A stretch of DNA of 64,000 bases from Flavobacterium cerinum. Its GTDB lineage: Bacteria > Bacteroidota > Bacteroidia > Flavobacteriales > Flavobacteriaceae. The stretch spans positions 62,001-126,000 of the forward strand of contig NZ_SBII01000007.1 of NCBI RefSeq assembly GCF_004028155.1, in the 5' to 3' direction. The notes beneath the pieces are model-generated. The model was not told the origin of the DNA, did no database searches, and worked only from the letters and a program-made list of their open reading frames with translations. The number at the start of each line of letters is the position of its first letter. The stretch's first letter is position 1. Of the stretch, positions 7,735 to 15,893 are shown piece by piece. Position numbers and translations under genes: made by a program.

Positions 7735-7944
7735 ATGAAAGATTTTCCCAATTTATACGTAGCACAAATAGACAATAAAGTAGTTGTTTTTGGCTCCAAC
7801 CTAAAGGATTTTATAATCTCGTTAAACAGCGTGGTAAAAAATCTAAAACCCTATATGTTTTACTACAGGGCATTTAAAAAAATTGACTACATGGAGCACG
7901 TTGCTGCCGATGGCCGTAAATTTTATTTACAGCGTGTACTTTAA
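7735..7944 (+). CDS. Small conserved-looking protein of unknown function
   Basis: A 69-residue soluble protein without signal peptide or membrane segment. It is rich in lysine and aromatic residues (KPYMFYYRAFKKIDY) and ends in a short beta-strand-like tail. I do not recognise a family. Support for it being real: it fills the space between two real genes, it is in sensible codons, and a promoter-like TACTTTTA lies at 7723-7730, 5 bases before the ATG. The ABC transporter gene starts 36 bases downstream. Confidence 0.65.
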   Translation: MKDFPNLYVAQIDNKVVVFGSNLKDFIISLNSVVKNLKPYMFYYRAFKKIDYMEHVAADGRKFYLQRVL

Positions 7945-7980
7945 TTTCAGGACAAAAGAAAGAACACTATTTTTATCCTC

Positions 7981-9666
7981 ATGAATAACCCACTACTGCA
8001 CATAGACCATGTAACCATATCTGCCAGAAAAGAAGGACAATGGATACCTATTGTAAAAAACAGTTCGTTTACCCTCAATCAAAATGAGATACTGGGCATA
8101 GTGGGCGAATCGGGTTCTGGGAAATCGGTTACTTCACTGGCTGTAATGGGATTATTGCCCAAAGGGATCTTAGAAATTACCTCCGGAAAAATAGAGTTTG
8201 ATGGAAAGGATATTTCGGCCATGAGCCAAAAAGAACTCCGCAATTTGCGAGGTAATGATATTGCCATGATATTCCAGGAGCCTATGAGTTCCTTAAACCC
8301 ATCACTAAAATGTGGGGTTCAGGTAGAGGAGATCCTGATGGAACACACCTCATTATCCAAGGCAGCAATAAAAGCAACGGTGCTTTCGCTTTTCGAAAAA
8401 GTAAAGTTGCCTAACCCGGATAAGATCTACAACCGCTACCCTCACGAAATTTCGGGCGGACAAAAACAGCGTGTTATGATCGCTATGGCTATTGGCTGCA
8501 AACCCAAAATACTCATTGCTGATGAACCCACTACAGCACTCGATGTAACGGTTCAGAAAGAAATTATATTGCTGCTAAAAGAATTACAGCAGGAAACCAA
8601 AATGAGTATCCTGTTCATATCGCATGACTTGTCATTAGTCTCCGAAATTGCAAACAGAGTACTTGTTATGTACCGTGGCGAAATTGTAGAACAGGGCGAA
8701 TCTGCAGCAATTTTTGCGAACCCGCACAACACCTATACCAAAGCACTTATAAGCTCACGACCATCATTGGATGTACGCCTTAAAAGACTGCCTACCATTA
8801 AGGACTACCTCGAAAATACGGTAAACACTGAAGAAGTAACTCCGCAACAGAGAGAAATACGGCTTGAAAAACTCTACAGTCAAACACCATTACTGGAGGT
8901 TATTAATGTCGAAAAAGAATATATTTCTTCTGCCGGGTTGTTTGGTAAAGAGATAAAATTCAAAGCGGTAGATGATGTAAGTTTTAAAATATACGAAGGC
9001 GAAACCCTTGGTTTGGTTGGAGAATCAGGCTGTGGTAAATCGACCCTAGGTAACGCTATATTACAACTCGACAAAGCAACTTCCGGAAGCATATTATATC
9101 GCGGTGTAGACCTTACCAAACTTTCAGCTAAAGAAATAAGGGAACTTCGCAAAGAGATACAGATCATTTTTCAGGATCCCTATTCATCGCTTAACCCACG
9201 TATAACCGTAGGTAAAGCTATTATGGAACCAATGCAGGTACATAAGCTGCATAAAAATGATAAAGAGCGTCACGAAAAGACAATTGAAATACTAAACCGT
9301 GTAGGGTTAGGCGAAGAACACTTTAACCGCTACCCTCACGAGTTTTCAGGAGGCCAGAGGCAGCGAATTGGTATTGCCCGGACCATTGCCCTCCAGCCTA
9401 AACTTATTGTATGTGATGAATCGGTTTCAGCGCTGGATATTTCGGTACAGGCACAGGTGCTTAACCTGCTTAACGAATTAAAAGAAAATTTTGGCTTTAC
9501 CTATATTTTCATCTCACACGATCTTGCTGTAGTGAAGTACATGAGCGACCAGGTATTGGTTATGAACAAAGGAAAGATCGAAGAAATGAATGAAGCCGAT
9601 GCTTTATATGCGCATCCGCAGAAAGAATATACCAAGAAACTAATTGACGCAATACCGAAGAGTTAG
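7981..9666 (+). CDS. Peptide-type ABC transporter ATP-binding protein with two fused ATPase domains
   Basis: A 561-residue protein with two complete ATPase modules, as in YejF or a DppD-DppF fusion. Module 1 has Walker A GESGSGKS (42-49), signature SGGQKQR and Walker B ILIADEP; module 2 has GESGCGKS, SGGQRQR and LIVCDES. Each module ends in the oligopeptide-transporter extension (HPQKEYTKKLIDAIP at the end). It would energise import of di/oligopeptides or a related solute, but no permease or binding-protein gene adjoins it, so partners must be elsewhere. TATTTTTA at 7968-7975 lies only 5 bases before the ATG, hinting at a near-leaderless message. Confidence 0.93.
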   Translation: MNNPLLHIDHVTISARKEGQWIPIVKNSSFTLNQNEILGIVGESGSGKSVTSLAVMGLLPKGILEITSGKIEFDGKDISAMSQKELRNLRGNDIAMIFQEPMSSLNPSLKCGVQVEEILMEHTSLSKAAIKATVLSLFEKVKLPNPDKIYNRYPHEISGGQKQRVMIAMAIGCKPKILIADEPTTALDVTVQKEIILLLKELQQETKMSILFISHDLSLVSEIANRVLVMYRGEIVEQGESAAIFANPHNTYTKALISSRPSLDVRLKRLPTIKDYLENTVNTEEVTPQQREIRLEKLYSQTPLLEVINVEKEYISSAGLFGKEIKFKAVDDVSFKIYEGETLGLVGESGCGKSTLGNAILQLDKATSGSILYRGVDLTKLSAKEIRELRKEIQIIFQDPYSSLNPRITVGKAIMEPMQVHKLHKNDKERHEKTIEILNRVGLGEEHFNRYPHEFSGGQRQRIGIARTIALQPKLIVCDESVSALDISVQAQVLNLLNELKENFGFTYIFISHDLAVVKYMSDQVLVMNKGKIEEMNEADALYAHPQKEYTKKLIDAIPKS

Positions 9667-9752
9667 CCTCAACTTGGATGTCTAAGACTAGTATAGGAAG
9701 CTTATACATTGGTAAACAAACATAATCGATTCTTTGAAGTTAGAGTTCACAA

Positions 9753-9779
9753 CCTGCAAGGTTTCTAAAACCTTGTAGG
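9753..9779. repeat. Intergenic hairpin repeat (CCTGCAAGGTTT family)
   Basis: CCTGCAAGGTTT (9753-9764) pairs with AAACCTTGTAGG (9768-9779) over 12 bases, with one G-T wobble and a 3-base loop. No T-run adjoins it. The rest of the 238-base gap between the ABC gene and scoB shows no gene; a bidirectional terminator lies further on. Confidence 0.7.
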
Positions 9780-9855
9780 ATATAGGGAACCGAACAACTA
9801 CATGATATAATAAATTACTTCATCATTACTCTTATCAATAGCGATACCATGAAAC

Positions 9856-9885
9856 AAAAAGCCCCTTCAATTGAAAGGGCTTTTT
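9856..9885. terminator. Bidirectional terminator between the ABC gene and scoB
   Basis: GCCCCTTCAA (9861-9870) pairs with TTGAAAGGGC (9871-9880) with one mismatch, with an A-run on the left and a T-run on the right, serving both convergent genes. Confidence 0.85.
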
Positions 9886-9904
9886 AGTATATATAAACTA
9901 CAGA

Positions 9905-10564
9905 TCAGTCAATGATCATTTCCGGAATGTCTCCTTCAATGATAAGATTACCTTCGGTAGCGTTTTTAATATCTTCTACTGTTACACCAGGAGCGCGCTC
10001 TAATAACTTAAATCCTTCCGGTACAATTTCCAGTACAGCAAGTTCTGTTACTACTTTCTTAACGCAGCCTACACCTGTTAAAGGCAGTGAACAGCGTTTT
10101 AAAAGTTTAGATTCTCCTGCTTTGTTTACGTGCATCATTGCTACGATAATATTCTCTGCAGATGCTACAAGGTCCATAGCACCACCCATACCTTTTACCA
10201 TTTTCCCCGGAATTTTCCAGTTGGCAATATCACCGTTCTCAGATACTTCCATAGCTCCAAGAATAGTAAGGTCTACCTTTTGTGCACGTATCATTCCGAA
10301 ACTCGTTGCTGAGTCAAAAAATGACGCACCCGGTAGTGTAGTGATCGTTTGCTTACCTGCATTAATAACGTCTGCATCTTCTTCTCCTTCAAACGGGAAC
10401 GGACCCATGCCCAATACACCATTCTCACTTTGGAATTCTACAGAGATATCATGTCTAACGTAGTTAGCAACAAGGGTTGGTATACCAATACCAAGGTTAA
10501 CAAAGTAACCGTCTTTTACTTCTTTTGCTATCCTCTTTGCGATTTGTTCCTTACCTAGTGCCAT
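9905..10564 (-). CDS. scoB: 3-oxoacid CoA-transferase subunit B
   Basis: Beta subunit of the SCOT-type CoA transferase that moves CoA from succinyl-CoA to acetoacetate (or a related 3-oxoacid), feeding ketone bodies or degraded branched amino acids into acetyl-CoA. The 219 residues include the catalytic glutamate in SENG (E47) within FQSENGVLGMG, and the glycine-rich NLGIGIPT loop (23-30). The alpha-subunit gene ends 2 bases upstream, so the two form one operon and one heteromeric enzyme. The actual acid acceptor cannot be read from sequence. Confidence 0.93.
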   Translation of the reverse strand: MALGKEQIAKRIAKEVKDGYFVNLGIGIPTLVANYVRHDISVEFQSENGVLGMGPFPFEGEEDADVINAGKQTITTLPGASFFDSATSFGMIRAQKVDLTILGAMEVSENGDIANWKIPGKMVKGMGGAMDLVASAENIIVAMMHVNKAGESKLLKRCSLPLTGVGCVKKVVTELAVLEIVPEGFKLLERAPGVTVEDIKNATEGNLIIEGDIPEMIID

Positions 10565-10565
10565 A

Positions 10566-11267
10566 TTAACTTCTTTGTCTTACAGTTCGTTGTTCAATTC
10601 TCTTCTCGTACTTCTCTCCCTGAAAAATTCGCTGTACGAATATCCCCGGAATATGAATCTGGTTAGGATCAAGTGTTCCTACAGGAACAAGCTCTTCTAC
10701 CTCAGCAATTGTAATTTTTGCTGCTCCTGCCATACAAGCGTTAAAATTTCTTGCTGTACCTTTAAATATAAGATTTCCTGCCTCATCGCCTTTCCATGCT
10801 TTTACAATAGCAGCATCGGCTTTATAGGCTTCTTCCATAATATGCATCTTTCCGTTAAACTCACGGGCTTCCTTACCTTCGGCAACTTCAGTACCATAAC
10901 CGGCAGGCGTATAAAATGCAGGAATACCAGCTTGAGCAGCACGGCATTTTTCGGCAAGTGTACCTTGTGGAGTAAGCTCTACTTCAAGTTCCCCGCTAAG
11001 CATTTGTCTTTCAAATTCTGCATTCTCACCTACATATGATGAGATCATTTTTTTTATCTGTCTTTTGTGTAACAGCAAACCAAGACCAAAATCATCAACA
11101 CCGGCATTGTTAGAAATGCAGGTAAGGTCAGTAGTTCCTTTATTAACCAGTTCAGTAATACAGTTCTCCGGTATACCGCAAAGGCCAAATCCGCCAAGCA
11201 TAATTGTCATGCCATCTTTTATATCGTGCAGTGCTTGTTCAACGTTTTGTACTTTTTTATTAATCAT
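10566..11267 (-). CDS. scoA: 3-oxoacid CoA-transferase subunit A
   Basis: Alpha subunit of the same CoA transferase; 233 residues. The family glycine loop [10 protein letters not shown] (25-34) is intact, as is the [24 protein letters not shown] tail region near the end. It is first in the scoA-scoB operon. A -7-like element TATATTTA lies at 11292-11299 on the minus strand, about 25 bases before the ATG. The terminator of the upstream PBP gene sits just beyond, so transcription here starts fresh. Confidence 0.93.
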   Translation of the reverse strand: MINKKVQNVEQALHDIKDGMTIMLGGFGLCGIPENCITELVNKGTTDLTCISNNAGVDDFGLGLLLHKRQIKKMISSYVGENAEFERQMLSGELEVELTPQGTLAEKCRAAQAGIPAFYTPAGYGTEVAEGKEAREFNGKMHIMEEAYKADAAIVKAWKGDEAGNLIFKGTARNFNACMAGAAKITIAEVEELVPVGTLDPNQIHIPGIFVQRIFQGEKYEKRIEQRTVRQRS

Positions 11268-11291
11268 ACAATAAAATTTAGTTTTCGCGGG

Positions 11292-11299
11292 TAAATATA
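11292..11299 (-). promoter_or_regulatory. -7-like promoter element of scoAB
   Basis: The minus strand reads TATATTTA, one base from TAnnTTTG, followed by CCCGCGAAAA. A nearly identical element and downstream tract precede ricT (15732-15739). No clear -33 box. Confidence 0.4.
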
Positions 11300-11300
11300 T

Positions 11301-11330
11301 AAAAAAACGCCCTCATAAAGAGGGCGTTTT
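11301..11330 (-). terminator. Terminator of the PBP1A gene cluster
   Basis: ACGCCCTC (11307-11314) pairs with GAGGGCGT (11320-11327), flanked by A7 and T4, which on the minus strand gives a U-run just after the PBP1A stop. Confidence 0.9.
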
Positions 11331-11333
11331 GTA

Positions 11334-13649
11334 TTAATTAAGAAATTCGTCCATATCGACTTGTTCACTGTCTATGGTATCTTTTACCGGTGCTTTCCAA
11401 CAATCTACTTTTATCGAAAGATTGGCCGGTCGTTCAAATGGCCTTTCGGAAATTTTGAAGCTAAGGCTGTCGTCTTTATAACATTTTTTCATGAAAAGTC
11501 CCCATATCGGAAGTGCCATAGTAGCACCCTGACCGTACACTAAACTCTTAAAGTGAGCAGACCTGTCTTCATTACCAACCCATACTCCTGTAGCTAAATT
11601 AGGAACCATACCTACAAACCAACCGTCTGACTGGTTTTGTGTTGTTCCGGTTTTACCTGCAATAGGATTCGTAATAGCATACGGATAACCTGTCATACGG
11701 TTATAGCCCGTACCGCCGCCGCCGCCCCATTTCAATCGGGCGCCAGATCCACTTTCGGTAACACCTTCAAGCAGTTTGATAATGGCATAAGCAATGTCTT
11801 TGCTCAGTACATCTTTACTTTGTGGTTGTGTTCTATAAAGTACAGCACCACTCTTATCTTCTATTTTGGTAATTACCATTGGTTTCATATAAACACCCTG
11901 ATTCGCAAATGTGCTATAAGCAGCAACCATATCGCTAACCGTAATTTCAACCGCTCCAAGAGCAATAGCAGGCTGTTCAGGAATTTTTGAGCTAACCCCT
12001 AATTTATGAGTCATATCAACAACTGCTTTAGGTCCAACTCTGTCAATCAGCTTAGCTGAAACAGTGTTGATAGAATTTGCCAGTGCTTGTTTATAAGTAA
12101 CCAAACCTCTAAAAGTTCCACTTGAATTTTGCGGATTCCAGTCGGCATCAATACCATATTTACCTTTAGGCATGCTAAAAGGCTCATCGATAATTGAATC
12201 ACATGGCGAAAGATGAAGCTGCTCGATAGCCGTTGCATATACAAACGGTTTAAAAGTAGACCCAACCTGTCTTGCTCCCTGCTGTACGTGATCGTACTGG
12301 AAGTGTTTGTAATTTATACCACCCACCCATGCTTTAACGTAACCTGTTACAGGCTCCATAGACATTAAACCTGATTGCAGGAAGTGTTTGTAATAGCGGA
12401 TGGAATCCATAGGCGTCATTAAAGTATCTTTTTCACCTTTCCAGGTAAATACAGTCATATCGGTTTTCACCTTAAACGACTTGATAATTTCGTCTTCGTC
12501 TTTACCCTGGTCAGACATTATCCTCCAACGCTCAGAATTACGCATCGCTCTGTCTAATATCTTATTCGTTTCAACTTCAGATATATTTATAAAAGGTGCG
12601 TTCTTGTTTTTCTTCTGGTCAATAAAAAACTGTTCCTGAAGGTTGGCAAGGTGTTCGTCTACCGCTTCTTCTGCATACTTCTGCATTTTAGAATCTATGG
12701 TAGTGTATATTTTTAATCCGTCACGGTAAATATCATATTCTGTCCCATCCGGTTTTGGGTTTTCCTTAACCCATTTTTTCATGAACTCTCTAAGGTACTC
12801 TCTAAAGTAAGTAGCAATACCTTCGTTATGGCTTTCAGGATTGTAATCGGTTTTAATAGGCTCTTTTACCAATTTCTCTTTTACCGATTCTTCCAGTTTG
12901 CCATTTTTTACCATCTGGCCTAAAACGGTATTCCTTCTGTCGAAAACCATTTGTTTTCTCTTCTCCTTCATCGGGTTGTAAAGCGATGGGTTTTTTAGCA
13001 TTCCTACTAAAACCGCCGATTCCTCTACCTTAAGGTCTCTTGGTTCTTTACCAAAATATACTTTTGATGCCGAACGGATACCTACAGCATGATTTACAAA
13101 ATCTACCGTATTAAGGTACATTGCTATGATCTCTTCTTTTGTATATTGTCTTTCAAGACGTGTAGCAATAATCCACTCTTTTCCTTTTTGAATAATCCTC
13201 ATGATAAGGTTTTTTGAACCTTCACCATGAAAAAGGTTTTTTGCCAGCTGCTGTGTTATTGTACTTGCACCACCGCTGCCTCCAAGGGTAACCATTGCAC
13301 GTAATGTACCTTTAGAATCGATACCCGAATGCTCATAAAAACGCTCATCTTCTGTAGACACTAATGCATCTACAAGCGATTTTGGTAAATCGGCATATTT
13401 TACAGGCGTACGGTTTTCAAGGTAAAATTTACCTATGGTTTCGCCATCGGCTGATATGATTTCTGTAGCAACATTAGAGTCCGGATTCTCAAGCTGGTCA
13501 AAGCTTGGCATTTTCCCAAAAACACCCCACGAAGCCAACAGGAAGAAAAGGAATATCGACAACATACCGATACCAAATATCTTCCAGAATTTCTTTACAT
13601 ATACCGAATAATCTCCACCTTTATTCTTAGTATTCTTCTTTACTGCCAT
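11334..13649 (-). CDS. Penicillin-binding protein 1A, bifunctional peptidoglycan synthase
   Basis: A class A PBP of 771 residues that polymerises glycan strands and cross-links peptides outside the inner membrane. After a cytoplasmic stub and one membrane anchor (about 23-45), the GT51 transglycosylase carries the catalytic glutamate at E100 in EDERFYEHSG. The transpeptidase has S464-T-F-K467, S526-I-N528 and K666-T-G-T669. A glycine run (WGGGGGTG, 641-648) lies near the active site. Its start is 9 bases after the gldH stop, and gldH overlaps ricT, so ricT-gldH-PBP1A form one operon. Confidence 0.96.
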   Translation of the reverse strand: MAVKKNTKNKGGDYSVYVKKFWKIFGIGMLSIFLFFLLASWGVFGKMPSFDQLENPDSNVATEIISADGETIGKFYLENRTPVKYADLPKSLVDALVSTEDERFYEHSGIDSKGTLRAMVTLGGSGGASTITQQLAKNLFHGEGSKNLIMRIIQKGKEWIIATRLERQYTKEEIIAMYLNTVDFVNHAVGIRSASKVYFGKEPRDLKVEESAVLVGMLKNPSLYNPMKEKRKQMVFDRRNTVLGQMVKNGKLEESVKEKLVKEPIKTDYNPESHNEGIATYFREYLREFMKKWVKENPKPDGTEYDIYRDGLKIYTTIDSKMQKYAEEAVDEHLANLQEQFFIDQKKNKNAPFINISEVETNKILDRAMRNSERWRIMSDQGKDEDEIIKSFKVKTDMTVFTWKGEKDTLMTPMDSIRYYKHFLQSGLMSMEPVTGYVKAWVGGINYKHFQYDHVQQGARQVGSTFKPFVYATAIEQLHLSPCDSIIDEPFSMPKGKYGIDADWNPQNSSGTFRGLVTYKQALANSINTVSAKLIDRVGPKAVVDMTHKLGVSSKIPEQPAIALGAVEITVSDMVAAYSTFANQGVYMKPMVITKIEDKSGAVLYRTQPQSKDVLSKDIAYAIIKLLEGVTESGSGARLKWGGGGGTGYNRMTGYPYAITNPIAGKTGTTQNQSDGWFVGMVPNLATGVWVGNEDRSAHFKSLVYGQGATMALPIWGLFMKKCYKDDSLSFKISERPFERPANLSIKVDCWKAPVKDTIDSEQVDMDEFLN

Positions 13650-13658
13650 TTTAAAATT

Positions 13659-14156
13659 TTATTCTGTTGTCTCAATTCTGAAACCTAAATCGGTTATTCC
13701 TTCAAGCTCTTCCACTCCCGGCACCTGTCCGCCTTTGCGTACAGCATGCTGTATGCTTACCTTATATTTACCCGCTTTAGGGAAATTCACTTTCTCTTTA
13801 TACCACAGCTTGCTCTCCTTAACGTCAGAGAAACCCTGACCCATAAGGGTACCATCCGGGTTTGCCATCTGGTATTCCAACGTGTCTACTTTAACAAGTT
13901 TTGTGCCAGGATCCTGCATTTGTACTATGAGGTACAGGTTGTTATATGGATAGGCGTTGTTACTTCTAACGTTAATAAACATGTTATATTTTGACACTGT
14001 GTCTTTCTGATCAAAGCTAAAGGAAACAATACTGTCTTTATTCCATTTACCGTTTAGCGATTTGTACTCGTCAAACACCCTCGATTTGTCGCAGGAGCAA
14101 ACTAGAAAAAGTAGTGCAAAAGCTGCACAACTATTCTGCAGGGTTGTTGTTAGCAT
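13659..14156 (-). CDS. gldH: Gliding motility lipoprotein GldH
   Basis: A 165-residue lipoprotein required for gliding and for type 9 secretion in Flavobacterium johnsoniae (family knowledge). The start is set at the ATG at 14156-14154 because it gives a lipoprotein signal with lipobox LVCSC and C22; the 60-residue extension upstream would only be the out-of-frame copy of the ricT repeat tail. The start thus lies 26 bases inside the 3' end of ricT, suggesting translational coupling. The mature part is a beta-rich domain of the GldH family (SRVFDEYKSLNGKWNKDS at its beginning). Confidence 0.9.
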   Translation of the reverse strand: MLTTTLQNSCAAFALLFLVCSCDKSRVFDEYKSLNGKWNKDSIVSFSFDQKDTVSKYNMFINVRSNNAYPYNNLYLIVQMQDPGTKLVKVDTLEYQMANPDGTLMGQGFSDVKESKLWYKEKVNFPKAGKYKVSIQHAVRKGGQVPGVEELEGITDLGFRIETTE

Positions 14157-15660
14157 TCTTGTCGTTACCACCTTTGTCGTTAGGGTTCCTTTTGTTGCCA
14201 TTCCTGTTGTTAGCGTTTCTGTTATTATTATTCCTGTCGTTTGGTTTTCTTTCTCCCGCAGGCTTTTCACTATTGTTATTCCTGTCGTTCGGTTTTCTTT
14301 CTCCAGCAGGTTTATCAGTATTATTGTTTCTTTCAATAGGCTTTCTTACTCCAACAGGTCTCGGATTATTGCTTTTCTCAATGATCTTTCTCTCGCCGGC
14401 AGGTTTATCACTATTGTTATTTTTCTCTATAGGTCTTCTGTCACCAGCCGGCCTGTCATTATTGTTATTCCTTTCAATAGGTCTTCTATCATTAGGTCTT
14501 CTATCACCTCCCGCAATTTCAGGTTTCTTATTGTCCTTATTGTTATTAGGCCTTCTCTTTTTCTTAGGCACATCAAAACGGGTAAGGCTGTCCTGGCCCA
14601 TAGCATTCTGGAATGTTTTTTCAACCTCAGGAGCCACTTCTTCAATAGCATAATCTTCTAACGAAGCAACACGCTGTTTTAGCTTGTTAAGCTCTACAAT
14701 TTCTTTAACCTGCTCTGCTTTTAGCACATGCCAGTGCGCCATGTTGTTTGTGTAAGCAAACCACATAAGCCCTTTAAATATATCTACCTTTTGGCAGAAA
14801 GCATCGCCTTTTTCGGTATATACTTTAGTATCCATATCCGGTAAACCTTTTAAGGCATCCAGGTAAGTATCAAGTTCGTAGTTAAGACAGCATTTAAGCT
14901 TACCGCACTGACCAGCCAGTTTTTGCGGATTTAACGACAGCTGCTGGTAACGCGCTGCCGACGTATTCACACTTCTAAAGTCAGTAAGCCAGGTAGAACA
15001 GCAAAGCTCGCGGCCACAAGATCCAATACCTCCAAGACGTGAAGCTTCCTGACGGAAACCTACTTGTTTCATCTCGATCCTGGTACTAAATTCGCGTGCA
15101 AAATCTTTAATCAGCTGTCTAAAGTCTACACGGTCGTTTGCCGTATAGTAGAATGTAGCCTTAGAGCCATCCCCCTGAAATTCGATATCCGATATTTTCA
15201 TTTCGAGGCTTAGCCTTATCGCTATTTCCCTCGCGACTACTTTCATCGGTTCTTCCTTATCACGGGCATCACTCCAGATATCGATATCTTTTTGAGATGC
15301 TTTTCTGTAGATCTTAGCAATTTCGGCGTTGTTCTTTACATTCTTTTTCTTCATCTGGATCTTAACCAGTTCTCCGGTTAATGTTACAATACCAATATCG
15401 TGTCCCGGTGAAGCCTCTGTAGCAACAATGTCGCCTATGCTTAATGTTATTTTTTCGCTGTTGCGGTAAAATTCTTTTCGTCCGTTCTTAAAGCGTACCT
15501 CGACACAGTCAAAAGGTGCTTCGCCTCCCGGAAGGCTCATGTTAGAAAGCCAGTCAAAAACAGTTAGTTTGTTACAACTGTCTGTTCCGCAGGTTCCATT
15601 ATTTTTACATCCCCGTGGTGTCCCATCTTTGGACCCCGTAGAACAGTTTGTACATGCCAT
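14131..15660 (-). CDS. ricT: PSP1-domain protein, RicT (YaaT)-like
   Basis: A 509-residue protein. The PSP1 core (about 45-300) carries cysteine motifs SCGRELCCSTW and CGKLKCCLNYE, which in Bacillus RicT help hold iron-sulfur clusters in the RicA-RicF-RicT complex affecting RNase Y-dependent mRNA maturation. The N-terminus adds five more cysteines (C3, C6, C18, C24, C29). The last 130-140 residues are a low-complexity tail of 16-residue repeats such as GERKPNDRNNNSEKPA. No ricA or ricF lies nearby, so function in this organism is inferred only from the family. It heads the operon with gldH and the PBP1A gene. Confidence 0.88.
   Translation of the reverse strand: MACTNCSTGSKDGTPRGCKNNGTCGTDSCNKLTVFDWLSNMSLPGGEAPFDCVEVRFKNGRKEFYRNSEKITLSIGDIVATEASPGHDIGIVTLTGELVKIQMKKKNVKNNAEIAKIYRKASQKDIDIWSDARDKEEPMKVVAREIAIRLSLEMKISDIEFQGDGSKATFYYTANDRVDFRQLIKDFAREFSTRIEMKQVGFRQEASRLGGIGSCGRELCCSTWLTDFRSVNTSAARYQQLSLNPQKLAGQCGKLKCCLNYELDTYLDALKGLPDMDTKVYTEKGDAFCQKVDIFKGLMWFAYTNNMAHWHVLKAEQVKEIVELNKLKQRVASLEDYAIEEVAPEVEKTFQNAMGQDSLTRFDVPKKKRRPNNNKDNKKPEIAGGDRRPNDRRPIERNNNNDRPAGDRRPIEKNNNSDKPAGERKIIEKSNNPRPVGVRKPIERNNNTDKPAGERKPNDRNNNSEKPAGERKPNDRNNNNRNANNRNGNKRNPNDKGGNDKNANNNPAE
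14200..14510 (-). repeat. 48-bp tandem repeats inside the 3' end of ricT
   Basis: About six imperfect units of 48 bases (one of 45) encode the 16-residue motif G-[ED]-R-[RK]-P-[IN]-[ED]-[RK]-N-N-N-x-[ED]-[KR]-P-A. Matching copies of GGTTTTCT start at 14243 and 14291, 48 bases apart. The array is followed by a pure Asn/Arg/Lys-rich end. It keeps frame throughout, so it is coding; the long open frames on the other strand and frame are by-products of its composition. Boundaries are approximate. Confidence 0.8.
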
Positions 15661-15682
15661 AGTTTAGTTATATATATAGATC

Positions 15683-15739
15683 GTGGCTTAGCCACTACGA
15701 TTCTTGTTATTAGTAAAAACGGTTTTGCGGGTAAAGATA
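15683..15739 (-). promoter_or_regulatory. ricT promoter element and leader hairpin
   Basis: A -7-like element, TATCTTTA on the minus strand, lies at 15732-15739, about 72 bases before the ricT ATG. Its downstream tract CCCGCAAAA resembles that after the scoA element. Between it and the ATG is a short perfect hairpin, GTGGCT (15683-15688) with AGCCAC (15690-15695). The leader otherwise holds only an AT repeat (TATATATA). No gene is visible in the 233-base gap. Confidence 0.4.
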
Positions 15740-15843
15740 CTATTTTTTTGCGGGATTGGTACACTATACAAAGTACTGAGCATGAGTCGGCATGCCCGAA
15801 AGAAGCTCAGAATCGCCCTATGTTTTTGCCTGAAATTATCCTA

Positions 15844-15873
15844 TAAAAAAATCCCGCTCAATGAGCGGGATTC
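15844..15873 (-). terminator. Terminator of trhO
   Basis: AATCCCGCTCA (15850-15860) pairs with TGAGCGGGATT (15862-15872); the A-run at 15845-15850 becomes the U-run on the minus strand. Confidence 0.88.
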
Positions 15874-15893
15874 CTTATATATAAAAGCAGCTG

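Noticed and set aside
14157..14336. Extended GldH start adding 60 residues
   Set aside because: The extension is the shifted-frame reading of the ricT repeats; the ATG at 14156 gives a proper lipoprotein signal.
14200..14510. Regular repeats as a CRISPR array
   Set aside because: The units are directly adjacent, without spacers, and encode a continuous protein tail.
14062..14661. Two long plus-strand frames opposite ricT
   Set aside because: They arise from the 48-bp repeats: a repeat whose length is a multiple of three keeps several frames open. Their products are low-complexity hydrophobic strings.
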